Shown here one piece after another: positions 16,104 to 23,924 of a stretch of DNA of 64,000 nucleotides; the first letter of the stretch is position 1, and each line of letters begins with the position of its first letter. A model generated the notes under the pieces. That model was given only the letters and a program-made list of their open reading frames with translations, was not told the origin of the DNA and did no database searches. The stretch is from a virus. The translations under genes were made by a program, and so were the position numbers. The stretch is from positions 47,031-111,030 of the IMG/VR virus record IMGVR_UViG_3300046514_000687; one strand, 5' to 3'.

Positions 16104-16315
16104 AGAACCGCCGAGTCCTGGTCCGCATCGTCGAGTCGGTCTACTACGACGTAGAGGTAGAGATTCCCGACGGCCGCGCCACGGTCGAATACCTAGATGC
16201 CCTGGCGACCGCCGACTGCCTGGGCGATCTCGTCGACCCGACCCAGGCTAACGTCACCACGCGCACCTGGGAACCCATCGGGGAGCCCCCCTGGCCGGCA
16301 GCCCAGCCGCGCTAG
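16100..16315 (+). CDS. Small beta-rich protein
   Basis: GTGA overlap; 71 residues. RVLVRIVESVYYDVEVEIPDG is strand-rich, followed by a helix with LGDLVD. Soluble, no signal. Resembles small phage proteins of unknown role. Confidence 0.55.
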   Translation: MKNRRVLVRIVESVYYDVEVEIPDGRATVEYLDALATADCLGDLVDPTQANVTTRTWEPIGEPPWPAAQPR

Positions 16316-16336
16316 AAGGGCCATTCCTGCGCCTGA

Positions 16337-16364
16337 GCGGCCCGGAGCGGGTACTCCGGGCCGC
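16337..16364 (+). terminator. Hairpin between 16100 gene and GT4 gene
   Basis: Perfect 11-bp stem GCGGCCCGGAG / CTCCGGGCCGC with a 6-nt loop. Only a weak T stretch follows. Could attenuate readthrough from P4 into the glycosyltransferases. Confidence 0.45.
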
Positions 16365-16413
16365 CGGCGTGTAAACTCACAGCCAGTAAGCAGAAGGGCG
16401 CCTAGGAGCGCGC

Positions 16414-17520
16414 GTGCGCGGGACCAGCCTCGCGGGCACCGTCCGAGCGGCGGCAGTGACGGCCTGGCACGTCAGCGACTACGGGCCGGACCTCTGGCGG
16501 CTAATCTTTCCCGTGCAGGCGCTCCGCGCCTTCGACGGCTACCCCGTCGAGCTGGTCGACGGGCGCGCGCCGAACGCCTGGCAGCGCATCAGCAGCCACG
16601 CCGTCCTGCTCTCCCGCCCATCCGCCGCCACCACCGCCTGGTTCGACGTGGTGCGCGACGCCCAGCTCGTGCTGCTCGCCGACTTCGACGACGACGTGTT
16701 CACCGACGCCTACTACGCCCAGTGGGCGCGGTTCAGCGAGGGCGACACCGGCGAGCAGGCCTTTCAGGAAGCGCAGGCCCGCAACCTCCGCAGCCTCCGC
16801 AATATGCACGGCGCCACGGTCACCAGCCCGGCGCTGGCCGCGCTCATCGACACTGCCGCGCCGCGGCTGCCCGTGGCGGTGGTGCCGAACGCGATTCCCT
16901 GGGCGTACTGGCGGCGCCGCTGCCGGGCCGGCGGGCAGGCTCCGTCGGGCAGTCCGACTATCGGCTGGCTCGGCGGCTCCCGCGAGGACGCGGACATCGC
17001 CCCGATGCTAGGTGGCTGGGCAGCCATCGCGCACCGCCACCCCGCTGTCCGGTTCGTGGTCGCGGCGCCCGTGCCGGCTATCGTCACCGCGGCGCTGCCG
17101 CCCGACCGGCTGGAGCCACGGCCCTGGCAGCCGATCGACCGCTACGAGCCGCTGTACGGGGGCCTGGACATCGGCTGCTGCCCGCTGGCGGACACGGCCT
17201 GGAACCGCCACAAGAGCCCGTGTAAGGCGTTCGAGTATGCCGCGGCCGGCGCCACTGTGGTCGCCAGTACGCCGGTCTACCGCCGGGTGCTGCGGCCCGG
17301 CGTGGATGCGCTGATCGCCGACACGGCTGCCGACTGGGAAAGCGCGCTGGAGCGACTGGTGACGGATCCGGCACTGCGCGCGCGGCTGAGCGGGGAGTGG
17401 GCGCGGCGGGTGCAGGCCGAGCACAGCCTGGAGACACAGCGCCACCGCTGGGCCGAGGCGTGGACGCGGCTGATCACGCGCCAGCGCGGGCGGTTCAAGA
17501 CCACGGGGCCGCGCCTGTGA
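16414..17520 (+). CDS. GT4-type (GT-B) glycosyltransferase
   Basis: GTG behind TAGGAG; 368 residues. The C-terminal nucleotide-sugar half is clear: IGWLGGSREDADIAPML near 190, PLADTAWNRHKSPCKAFEYAAAG near 265-287 with the acidic Glu of the KAFEYA motif, VVASTPVYRRVL, and LERLVTDPALRARL helices. This is the glycosyltransferase group 1 (GT4) signature. It is coupled (GTGA) to the GT2 gene and follows the secreted Thr/Pro-rich protein, so surface-protein or envelope glycosylation in the host cytoplasm is likely (inference). Confidence 0.8.
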   Translation: MRGTSLAGTVRAAAVTAWHVSDYGPDLWRLIFPVQALRAFDGYPVELVDGRAPNAWQRISSHAVLLSRPSAATTAWFDVVRDAQLVLLADFDDDVFTDAYYAQWARFSEGDTGEQAFQEAQARNLRSLRNMHGATVTSPALAALIDTAAPRLPVAVVPNAIPWAYWRRRCRAGGQAPSGSPTIGWLGGSREDADIAPMLGGWAAIAHRHPAVRFVVAAPVPAIVTAALPPDRLEPRPWQPIDRYEPLYGGLDIGCCPLADTAWNRHKSPCKAFEYAAAGATVVASTPVYRRVLRPGVDALIADTAADWESALERLVTDPALRARLSGEWARRVQAEHSLETQRHRWAEAWTRLITRQRGRFKTTGPRL

Positions 17521-18110
17521 GCGCGCCGCTACTCAGTGTCGTGGTGCCGACCATCGGCCGGCCGACGCTGGAGCGGACGCTGCGGTCGCTACGCTACCAG
17601 GCGCCGTCGAGCACGCTGGAGATCGTCGTCGTCGGCGACACGCACCAGGCCACCTACGCGCGAGCGCTGGGCACGGTGCCGTACCTGTGCGACCAGTTCG
17701 AGGCCCGCTACCTGGAGCACGACGGGGGGCTGCACTGCGTCGGCCAGCCGCAGCGCCAGCGGGGCCAGGCGGCAGCCCACGGGCTGTGGCTGGCGTGGCT
17801 CCAGGACGACGACGTGTGGGCGGCGAACGCGCTAGCGACCATCCGGCCGTTCCTGGCCTACGTCCGGCCGCTGCTGTTCCGCGCCGAAACACGCCACGGC
17901 GGGACCGTCTGGCGGGAGCCGCGGCTGGAGCACGGCAACGTGGATGCGAACTGCCTGGTGGTGCCGAACGTGCCGGCGCGGCTGGGGCGGTGGCTGAACC
18001 ACTACGACGGCGACTACGCCATGATCGCCCACACGGTGGGGCTCTGGCAGCACGCCTACTGGCCGCCGCCGCTGATCGCGCTGCACGACCGGGAGCCGGT
18101 GGCGACGTGA
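17517..18110 (+). CDS. GT2-type (GT-A) glycosyltransferase
   Basis: GTG overlaps the GT4 stop. 197 residues: LSVVVPTIGRPTLERTLRSL at the start and WLQDDDVWA near residue 93 as the DxD metal/nucleotide site. No membrane segment. Shorter than typical GT2 enzymes, so perhaps only the catalytic core. It works with the GT4 enzyme in one operon. Confidence 0.75.
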   Translation: MSAPLLSVVVPTIGRPTLERTLRSLRYQAPSSTLEIVVVGDTHQATYARALGTVPYLCDQFEARYLEHDGGLHCVGQPQRQRGQAAAHGLWLAWLQDDDVWAANALATIRPFLAYVRPLLFRAETRHGGTVWREPRLEHGNVDANCLVVPNVPARLGRWLNHYDGDYAMIAHTVGLWQHAYWPPPLIALHDREPVAT

Positions 18111-18119
18111 CTGCCGGAG

Positions 18120-18175
18120 TGGCCGTACCGCGCAGGATGGGTTATAATCTACTGTAGGTACCCCGCTAAGGTACC
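18120..18175 (+). promoter_or_regulatory. P5 promoter/operator
   Basis: TGGCCG (18120), 17 bp, TATAAT 18143-18148, GGTACC at 18157 and 18170 (7-nt gap), GCAGCC, AGGAGG, ATG 18200. The 7 nt between the GGTACC blocks are identical to P11. Confidence 0.8.
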
Positions 18176-18199
18176 GCAGCCACAGGAGGAGGATCAGAG

Positions 18200-18409
18200 A
18201 TGCCAACCCGCCGCGCCGGACAGGTCGGCCAGATCGACTACCAGGGCCGCTCCCACGACGCCGCCGACTGCGGCAGCTACCGCCTGATTCGCAAGGTCGA
18301 GCCGAGTAAGTGGCTGGTCGAGTGGACCGCCGCCTGCGACGCCGCCGACAGCCCCCGTCAGTCGGCTATCCGGTTCATCACCAAGAAGGCGTACGCCCGC
18401 TACTTCTAG
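18200..18409 (+). CDS. Hypothetical protein
   Basis: 69 residues, first gene after P5, basic and strand-rich (YRLIRKVEPSKWLVEW). Two Cys. No family. Confidence 0.55.
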   Translation: MPTRRAGQVGQIDYQGRSHDAADCGSYRLIRKVEPSKWLVEWTAACDAADSPRQSAIRFITKKAYARYF

Positions 18410-18444
18410 CGAGCCGCCGCCGCAGCACGAGGAGGAGGTTACCG

Positions 18445-18720
18445 ATGGCCCGCCCCGCCAAGCCCCAGCCCGCCACCAGGCCGCCGCGCCCGACCCCCAC
18501 CGGCGTGACCTACCTGCTGAAGGACGTCGGCCGCGACAGCAGCTTCACCTTCTCGGTAGGCGTTTTCCCGACTCTGGAGGCCGCCCAGCGCCACGCTGAC
18601 CCCGCGAGCACCCGCGAGTGGAGCAGCCACACCCGCTGGGGCGGGTATGCCTACTGGTTCACCGACGCCCCCGCCACCGACCGCGTCCTGGAGATCGAGA
18701 CCGTCCCGACGTTCAGCTAG
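18445..18720 (+). CDS. Hypothetical protein
   Basis: ATG behind CGCAGCACGAGGAGGAGG, the same leader motif as the promoter-linked genes. 91 residues: basic Pro-rich N-terminus then FTFSVGVFPTLEAAQRHAD and aromatic strands. No family. Confidence 0.55.
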   Translation: MARPAKPQPATRPPRPTPTGVTYLLKDVGRDSSFTFSVGVFPTLEAAQRHADPASTREWSSHTRWGGYAYWFTDAPATDRVLEIETVPTFS

Positions 18721-18726
18721 CCCGTA

Positions 18727-18760
18727 GGGCGGGAGGTCCCCGCCCGCAGCACGAGGAGGA
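18727..18760 (+). promoter_or_regulatory. Hairpin plus GCAGCAC-AGGAGG leader without promoter
   Basis: Stem GGGCGGG / CCCGCCC (18727-18733, 18739-18745, 5-nt loop), then GCAGCACGAGGAGG before ATG 18766. The order hairpin, GCAGCAC, Shine-Dalgarno copies the leaders of the GGTACC promoters, but the stem sequence differs and no TATAAT is present. It suggests that this leader works in the RNA. Confidence 0.5.
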
Positions 18761-18765
18761 GCGCC

Positions 18766-19428
18766 ATGGCCATCCGCCAGATGACCAGCCGCGAGGCCTA
18801 CGAGGCCGACCCCACGGACATCGAAGTCGTCCGCGACTACCCCGGCGCGGAGGACGGCAAGGTCTACCACGACCACTACTGCCTCCGCTCCGCGTTCCAC
18901 CACCCCGCCTTCCTGCAGGACGGCTGCGGCTTCGGGTGCCACGTCGGCGGGCCGCTCTACATGCACACCACGTTCCGCGGGCGGGTCCTGAAGACCGGCG
19001 AGCACAACTGGTACGACGACTCCGACTTTTACGCCATCGTGTGGCACCCCGGCGCCCAGGGGGACTACCCCGCCGAGGTCGAGTACGGCAGCACGCGCGG
19101 GTGGTCCTACCCCAACCGCGCCACGGTGGACGCCACCCCCGAGGTCCAGGCCGCCTACGCCGCCTGGCTGGCGGTGCGCCAGGCCGAGAGCGCCGCGCGC
19201 CGCAAGCTGGAGCGCGAGGCGCGGGTCGAGCGAGACAAGCTGGTGCGAGTGGTCCGCGGGCGCAAGGTTGCCAAGGGCACGCTGGGCATCGTCTTCTGGA
19301 CGGGGCCCAGCGCTTACGGCGAGCGGGTCGGCCTGACCGACGCCGCAGGCGCCACCCACTGGACCGCCGAGAGCAACGTCGAGGTCGTCGGGCAGGGGGC
19401 CTACGAGGAGGAGGCCCCCGCCTGCTAG
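18766..19428 (+). CDS. Protein with C-terminal KOW/SH3-like domain
   Basis: 220 residues. The N-terminal half has several His and Cys (YHDHYCLRSAFHHPAF, GCGFGCH). A charged helix (ARRKLEREARVERDKL) leads to GRKVAKGTLGIVFW...YGERVGLTDAAG...WTAESNVEVV, the pattern of a KOW/SH3-like barrel used in RNA or protein binding. Function unknown. Confidence 0.6.
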   Translation: MAIRQMTSREAYEADPTDIEVVRDYPGAEDGKVYHDHYCLRSAFHHPAFLQDGCGFGCHVGGPLYMHTTFRGRVLKTGEHNWYDDSDFYAIVWHPGAQGDYPAEVEYGSTRGWSYPNRATVDATPEVQAAYAAWLAVRQAESAARRKLEREARVERDKLVRVVRGRKVAKGTLGIVFWTGPSAYGERVGLTDAAGATHWTAESNVEVVGQGAYEEEAPAC

Positions 19429-19434
19429 CCCCGC

Positions 19435-19490
19435 TGGCTACTAACGGCAACATGGGTTATAATCTAGCGTAGGTACCCCCGTAAGGTACC
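19435..19490 (+). promoter_or_regulatory. P6 promoter/operator
   Basis: TGGCTA (19435), 17 bp, TATAAT 19458-19463, GGTACC at 19472 and 19485 (7-nt gap), GCAGCAC, GGGAGG, ATG 19512. Confidence 0.8.
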
Positions 19491-19511
19491 GCAGCACCAG
19501 GGAGGACACCG

Positions 19512-19739
19512 ATGGCCAAGACAACCGTCACCCACCACCACCCCGCCTGCACCCGCTGGTTCACCGACGGCCGCTGCCAGACCAGCACCCTCTGGCACCG
19601 ACGGGGGACCGTCCGCGAGATGATGGCCCTGCTCCGCACCCTCCAGCGGAACGCCCGCGGGATGAGCCGGGACTACTTCCTCAGCGACCCCTGCGACGGG
19701 ACGCCCGAGGACTGCGCCGCCTACGCCAAGGTGCGCTAA
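19512..19739 (+). CDS. Hypothetical protein
   Basis: 75 residues with HHHPAC near the start and CDGTPEDC near the end; otherwise polar. TAATG overlap with the next gene. No family. Confidence 0.55.
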   Translation: MAKTTVTHHHPACTRWFTDGRCQTSTLWHRRGTVREMMALLRTLQRNARGMSRDYFLSDPCDGTPEDCAAYAKVR

Positions 19740-19924
19740 TGGGACTCATCGACCGCCTGCAGGCCCGCGGGCAGTTCACCCCCGCCTTCCCCCTCGCCGC
19801 ACCGCGGTGCGCTCGCTGCGGCGAGCTGATCCACCTGACCGTGCTGGCGGTCGGCTGGCAGGGGCCGTACTACCACGCGAGTTGCGCGCCGTCCGCGCGC
19901 CCCACCACGGAGGACCAGCCGTGA
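19739..19924 (+). CDS. Zinc-binding microprotein
   Basis: 61 residues with CARCGELI...YYHASC, a four-ligand (Cys3His) zinc site. Coupled to both neighbours. Confidence 0.6.
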   Translation: MGLIDRLQARGQFTPAFPLAAPRCARCGELIHLTVLAVGWQGPYYHASCAPSARPTTEDQP

Positions 19925-20184
19925 GCCACATCACCACCGGCCCGATCCCGCACCGCCTGACCGACAAGCAGCTCACTAACCTGGCCATGGAACACAGCAG
20001 CTACACTTACCAGGCCTCGCTCGACGCCGCGCCGCTCCAGTGCTGCCGCACCTGCGGCCACTACCCGCGCCGCCCGGTCATCCACACGCCGTATCCCTGC
20101 CCCGTCGCCCAGGCGCTCGGCCACCTGTACGTCGTGCAGGGGATGGCCGAGCAGGAGCCGCCGTGGGAGCGGACCGATAGCTAA
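19921..20184 (+). CDS. Hypothetical Cys/His protein
   Basis: GTGA overlap; 87 residues with CCRTCGHYPR and a later CPVAQALGHLY. Probably a small zinc protein. Last gene before the tRNA-like sequence. Confidence 0.55.
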   Translation: MSHITTGPIPHRLTDKQLTNLAMEHSSYTYQASLDAAPLQCCRTCGHYPRRPVIHTPYPCPVAQALGHLYVVQGMAEQEPPWERTDS

Positions 20185-20220
20185 GATCACGGGCAGCCCG
20201 TCAGCGGGCCGCCCGTACTC

Positions 20221-20293
20221 TGCCCGTGTACCGGCCGGTAGCTGGACGCAACCTATGAAGTTGCGGGAGGAGGTTCGACCCCTCCACGGGCAA
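20221..20293 (+). tRNA. tRNA-like gene, anticodon ATG (would read His CAU)
   Basis: 73 nt fold: a 7-bp acceptor TGCCCGT/ACGGGCA, an anticodon stem GCAAC/GTTGC with 7-nt loop CTATGAA, a T arm GGAGG/CCTCC with loop TTCGACC, and discriminator A. No CCA is encoded. The D arm is weak (CCG/TGG plus GG in the loop), and base 8 is G instead of T. Bacterial tRNAs rarely have A at position 34, and the G(-1) of tRNA-His is missing, so the identity is doubtful. Confidence 0.6.
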
Positions 20294-20322
20294 CCGGGTC
20301 TAGCGCGTGAAGGAGATGGACG

Positions 20323-20472
20323 ATGACGATCAAGCTGTGGGCCTGCCAGGTCTGCCGGGGCATCACCGCCAACCCCGACCAGTGCCGCGACTGCCAGCGG
20401 CGCCTGTGTGCCGAGTGCTACGCCACTCACCCGCGCCCGTGTGACGGCGCGGCGGAAGGAGCGCCCCAGTGA
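20323..20472 (+). CDS. RING/B-box-like microprotein
   Basis: ATG behind AAGGAG; 49 residues with CQVC...CRDC...CAEC...H...C, an eight-ligand cross-brace-like spacing. GTGA overlap with the next gene. Confidence 0.6.
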   Translation: MTIKLWACQVCRGITANPDQCRDCQRRLCAECYATHPRPCDGAAEGAPQ

Positions 20473-21068
20473 GCCTGGCCAAGATGGTCATGGACCTGCT
20501 CGGGGCGGCCGAGGCCGACGCCGCGCGGGAGGCAGCGCGGGATGCCCGCCTGGATCGCCTGCTGGCTGCCGTCGAGGACCAGGGCGCCATGCTGCTGGAG
20601 CTGGCCGAGACGGTACGCGCCCTGACGGCGCCGAGCCTAGAGCCGCTGCCGGCTAGCGTCGCTGCTGAGATCGACGTGCCCGTTATACGCAAACCGGACG
20701 TACCGCTGGTCGCGGTTTCCGCTCCCCCGTCGGATGCAACGCCGGCCAAGCCGCAGCCCACCACGAGCGACCCCGACGAGTACATGCTGCTGCGGCGGTA
20801 CCTCGACGAGCGCGAGGCCACCTACCAGTCGCTCGCCGCGGACTACGGCCGGTCGCCCAACACCATCACCAAGCTGATCGAGCGCGCGGCCGACCGCCTG
20901 GGGGCGACCACCCGCAACGCGCTGCGGAAGGCCGCCCACGGGAAGAAGGGCTACAAGGCCATCGCTCGCCAGCGTGCCGCCCAGCAGCAGCTCGGGCGCA
21001 CCCAGCCGCCGGGGACGACGGGTGCGCGGTTCAGCACGGTCCCCATCAGCCAGGCGCGAGGGCACTGA
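20469..21068 (+). CDS. Coiled-coil protein with HTH, putative regulator
   Basis: 199 residues. Residues 1-60 are a coiled coil. A Pro-rich linker, visibly lower in GC, comes next. Residues 98-135 (YLDEREATYQSLAADYGRSPNTITKLIERAADRLG) are a helix-turn-helix, followed by a basic tail. Probably a multimeric DNA-binding protein; a small terminase-like or regulator role is possible. Confidence 0.6.
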   Translation: MSLAKMVMDLLGAAEADAAREAARDARLDRLLAAVEDQGAMLLELAETVRALTAPSLEPLPASVAAEIDVPVIRKPDVPLVAVSAPPSDATPAKPQPTTSDPDEYMLLRRYLDEREATYQSLAADYGRSPNTITKLIERAADRLGATTRNALRKAAHGKKGYKAIARQRAAQQQLGRTQPPGTTGARFSTVPISQARGH

Positions 21069-21289
21069 TGGCCGACCACTTCCACGTCTACGAGATCCAG
21101 CGCGACATGCTGGACCGCCGTCAGCTCATCCGGAGCTACAGCGTGACCCACCACGAGCCGGCCGTCAGCCGCCTGCGCGCCATCCTGGGCGCCGGGAAGG
21201 CCGTGCTGGTCGAGCCCTGCGACCGGGAACTACTGGTCGGCCAGCAGCCCCACGACTGCCCGGCGACGATGGACGACCGCGCGTTCTAA
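21068..21289 (+). CDS. Hypothetical protein
   Basis: 73 residues, ATG overlapping the previous TGA; alternating strands and helix, with Cys at 55 and 65. No family. Confidence 0.55.
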   Translation: MADHFHVYEIQRDMLDRRQLIRSYSVTHHEPAVSRLRAILGAGKAVLVEPCDRELLVGQQPHDCPATMDDRAF

Positions 21290-21301
21290 GAGGAGGAGCC
21301 C

Positions 21302-22006
21302 GTGAGCCCGCGTACCTACCCCCTGGTGGGGGACCGCTTGCCCGAGGGTACCGAGGGCATCGCCGAGATCCGCCGGGTGGTCTTCGACCGCCTGATCGCG
21401 CGCAACAGCAACCCCGCCCTGTGGGTTACGCCCGGTGCCTACACCAAGCTCGTCATCGACGGCGAGGTGATGATGAGTGACACTCCGCACGAGGACGCCA
21501 CCTGTGCCGAGCTGCTGCTCCACGCGCGGGGCAGCGTGCTGATCGCGGGCCTGGGCATCGGGATGGTCCTGCCGCCCGTGCTCGCCAAGCCGACCGTCAC
21601 GCGCGTGCTGGTGCTGGAGAAGTACGCGGAGGTGATCGCCCTGGTAGCCGCCAGCGTGGCCCACCCGAAGCTGGAGATTCGCCAGGCCGACGTACTGCTC
21701 GACCCGGTGCCGACGGAGGAGTTCGACACCGTCTACCTGGACATATGGCCCACGCTCAGCGACCTGAACCTGCCCGAGATGGCCGCCCTCCGGCGGCGGT
21801 TCGCGCCCTGCTACCGCACTCGCAAGACCTGGGTCGGCTGCTGGGGCGAGATGCAGTGCCGCGAGTTCAAGGCGGTCAACGCGGCATTCGCCGCCGCCAC
21901 GGTAGCCGGCGACGAAAAAGGCAAGCACGCGGCGGCCCAGCGCATGATGGCGCTCGGGTTCGACCTGGGCGGCGCGCTAGCCGACCGCGCGGCTGGCCGT
22001 CTCTAG
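21302..22006 (+). CDS. Spermidine synthase-like Rossmann (SAM-binding) protein
   Basis: GTG behind AGAGGAGG; 234 residues. The nucleotide loop VLIAGLGIGMVLPPVL is near residue 78, followed by VTRVLVLEKYAEVI with an acidic residue after strand 2, LEIRQADVLLD and FDTVYLDIWP. This order is that of class I SAM methyltransferases of the spermidine-synthase type. Substrate unknown. Confidence 0.7.
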   Translation: MSPRTYPLVGDRLPEGTEGIAEIRRVVFDRLIARNSNPALWVTPGAYTKLVIDGEVMMSDTPHEDATCAELLLHARGSVLIAGLGIGMVLPPVLAKPTVTRVLVLEKYAEVIALVAASVAHPKLEIRQADVLLDPVPTEEFDTVYLDIWPTLSDLNLPEMAALRRRFAPCYRTRKTWVGCWGEMQCREFKAVNAAFAAATVAGDEKGKHAAAQRMMALGFDLGGALADRAAGRL

Positions 22007-22049
22007 CCCGATGGGTTATAATCTAGCGTAGGTACCCGCAGCGGGTACC
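21994..22049 (+). promoter_or_regulatory. P7 promoter/operator with extended stem
   Basis: TGGCCG (21994), 17 bp, TATAAT 22017-22022, GGTACC at 22031 and 22044 (7-nt gap). The pairing extends inward to GGTACCCGC / GCGGGTACC with a 1-nt centre. GCAGCAC, GGAGG, ATG 22069. The -35 lies inside the upstream gene. Confidence 0.8.
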
Positions 22050-22068
22050 GCAGCACACGGAGGCACCG

Positions 22069-22890
22069 ATGGACACCCCCGCCCGCGAGCACCCCGTCTG
22101 GAGCGACCTCTTACGCGGCGCCGTCGAAGACCCCGGCCGCGCATCGGCAGCTTATTCCAACTTCTGGCCTTACAGCTTCCGCAACCAACTGCTCGCGATG
22201 GAGCAGTGCCTGCACCGCGCCCTGCCCATCGGCCCCATCGCCAGCTACCGCGGCTGGCTGGCCCACGGGCGCCAGGTCCGCAAGGGCGAGAAGGCGCTGA
22301 GCCTGTGGATGCCGATTCACCGCCGCGGCGAGCCCAAGCCGTCCGACGAGGCGGCCGAGACCGCCCGCGTCCGCTTCGTGTTCCTGAACCGCTGGTTCGT
22401 CTACGCCCAGACCGACCGCGCCGACGGGGCTACCGAGGACTGGGCGCCGCTGCCCGTGCCGGGCTGGGACCGTGGACAGGCCCTGTCTGCCCTCCAGGTG
22501 CGCGAGGTCGCCTTCGACTCGGTAAACGGGAACGTCCAGGGCTGGAGCGTGCCCGCCGACCGGACGCTGGCGCTGAACCCCGCCGGTACCCACCCCGTCC
22601 AGACCACCTTCCACGAGCTAGGCCACATCGTCCTGGACCACGTGCGTGGGCACGACGACGCGGGCACGGCAGAGGTAGAGGCGGAGTGCGTGGCGCTGCT
22701 GGCGACGGCGACGCTGACCCCGACGGCTACCGAGGCGCTGGCCGCCTCCCGGCACTACGTGCAGTGGTATATCGCCAAAACCCCGGACGGCCTTACCGAA
22801 GAGATGAGCCGTCGCATTATGAGTGCGGCTAACCAGGTACTTGTAGCCGGCAGAGTGCAGGAGAATGCAGGCGATGACCAAGCCGCGTGA
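22069..22890 (+). CDS. ArdC-type antirestriction protein
   Basis: 273 residues, first gene after P7. The N-terminal 110 residues match the ArdC ssDNA-binding part (YSNFWPYSFRNQLLA, YRGWLAHGRQVRKGEKAL, FLNRWFVYAQTD). The C-terminal half is a zincin metallopeptidase with HELGHIVLDH (His-182, Glu-183, His-186). ArdC proteins protect incoming DNA from restriction. Promoter-proximal position fits early expression. The last 40 codons are poorer in GC, next to the HNH endonuclease. Confidence 0.85.
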   Translation: MDTPAREHPVWSDLLRGAVEDPGRASAAYSNFWPYSFRNQLLAMEQCLHRALPIGPIASYRGWLAHGRQVRKGEKALSLWMPIHRRGEPKPSDEAAETARVRFVFLNRWFVYAQTDRADGATEDWAPLPVPGWDRGQALSALQVREVAFDSVNGNVQGWSVPADRTLALNPAGTHPVQTTFHELGHIVLDHVRGHDDAGTAEVEAECVALLATATLTPTATEALAASRHYVQWYIAKTPDGLTEEMSRRIMSAANQVLVAGRVQENAGDDQAA

Positions 22891-23317
22891 CGTCGCAGTG
22901 CGGCTATTCGCAAGACTACCAGCCATTCCAGCCGCTAGCGGCTGCTGGGAATGGCCCGGCAGGAGAGAGCCGAACGGGTACGGCACCATCAGGAGCAACG
23001 CTGGCCCAAAGGTCTACGTGCACCACGTCGCTTACCGCTACCTATTCGGCCCCATTCCGGAGGGCAAGCAAGTGCAGCACGATTGCGATAACAAGATCTG
23101 CTGCTTGCACCTTTACGCGGGAACCCAACAGCAAAACATGGACGACATGGTTCAGAGGCAGCGGCACTCAAACCAGCAAAAGACCCACTGCCCGCAAGGA
23201 CACCCACTCAGCGGCCCTAACCTCGGCACCGGCCCGCGCGGCGCGCGCATGTGTACTGCCTGCCAGCGCGCCGCCGAAGCGCGCTATCGCGCCAAGCGAA
23301 GAGCAGCTAGGAGTTGA
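22865..23317 (+). CDS. HNH homing endonuclease with zinc module
   Basis: 150 residues, overlapping ArdC by 26 bp. CWEWPGRREPNGYGTI, VYVHHVAYRYLFGPIPEG, VQHDCDNKICCLHLYAGT and NMDDM form the HNH_3 signature. The C-terminus CPQGHPLSGPNL...CTACQR is the same zinc module as in the LAGLIDADG enzyme at 3703. AT-richer than neighbours, so a probable mobile intruder in the operon. Confidence 0.85.
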   Translation: MQAMTKPRDVAVRLFARLPAIPAASGCWEWPGRREPNGYGTIRSNAGPKVYVHHVAYRYLFGPIPEGKQVQHDCDNKICCLHLYAGTQQQNMDDMVQRQRHSNQQKTHCPQGHPLSGPNLGTGPRGARMCTACQRAAEARYRAKRRAARS

Positions 23318-23321
23318 AGCG

Positions 23322-23921
23322 ATGACCAGGCAGCCTGACCGCAGCGCAGCGAGCATCCAGGCTGCTAACCGGGCGCTAGAACTCCGCGCCCTGCGGCTCG
23401 GCCGGCACCTGCTGGGCCTGTGTGAGTCCTGCGGCGCAGAGCCCGTGCCGGGCAGTCGGGCTTGCCCGGCCTGCGCCGCCAAGCAGCAAGAGGAGGAGGC
23501 CATGAGCCTGATTCCGACTCCCTTCGCAGACGCGGACTTCGGCGCGCGGTTCCGGGTTGCCTGCCTGACCGTCGCGGCAGCCAACCCCGCCTATACCTTC
23601 GCCGCTACGCTGAGCGCCGCGCTGACAGCGCTACTGCCGCCCGCCGCCTACGCCAGCTTCGAAGCCGAGCGCACCTCGATACGTCAGGCGGCGCTGGCCG
23701 CGCTGACGCCGCCGCCCTTCCAGCGCGTGGCCAGCCCCGGCGGGTTCTACTGCGGCGGCTGCGCCGAGCACCACACCGACGCCGAAGGCGCTTGGCGCTG
23801 CACTTGCGGGAAGATCGTCTGCGAGCCCCACTGCAAGGCCAGCCACCAGTGCCAGCCCAACCAGTTTGTCAGCGAGCGGGAGCGCGAGCGGCTGACCGAG
23901 CAAGCCCGGAAAGACGGCTAG
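23322..23921 (+). CDS. Zinc-finger protein, possible internal start
   Basis: 199 residues in one frame. Residues 34-52 hold CESCG...CPAC. A second ATG at 23502 with AGAGGAGGAGG in front could give a shorter product. The C-terminal part has CGGCAEHH...CTCGKIVCEPHC, a Cys/His cluster like an AN1 or RING finger. Confidence 0.6.
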   Translation: MTRQPDRSAASIQAANRALELRALRLGRHLLGLCESCGAEPVPGSRACPACAAKQQEEEAMSLIPTPFADADFGARFRVACLTVAAANPAYTFAATLSAALTALLPPAAYASFEAERTSIRQAALAALTPPPFQRVASPGGFYCGGCAEHHTDAEGAWRCTCGKIVCEPHCKASHQCQPNQFVSERERERLTEQARKDG

Positions 23922-23924
23922 GCG

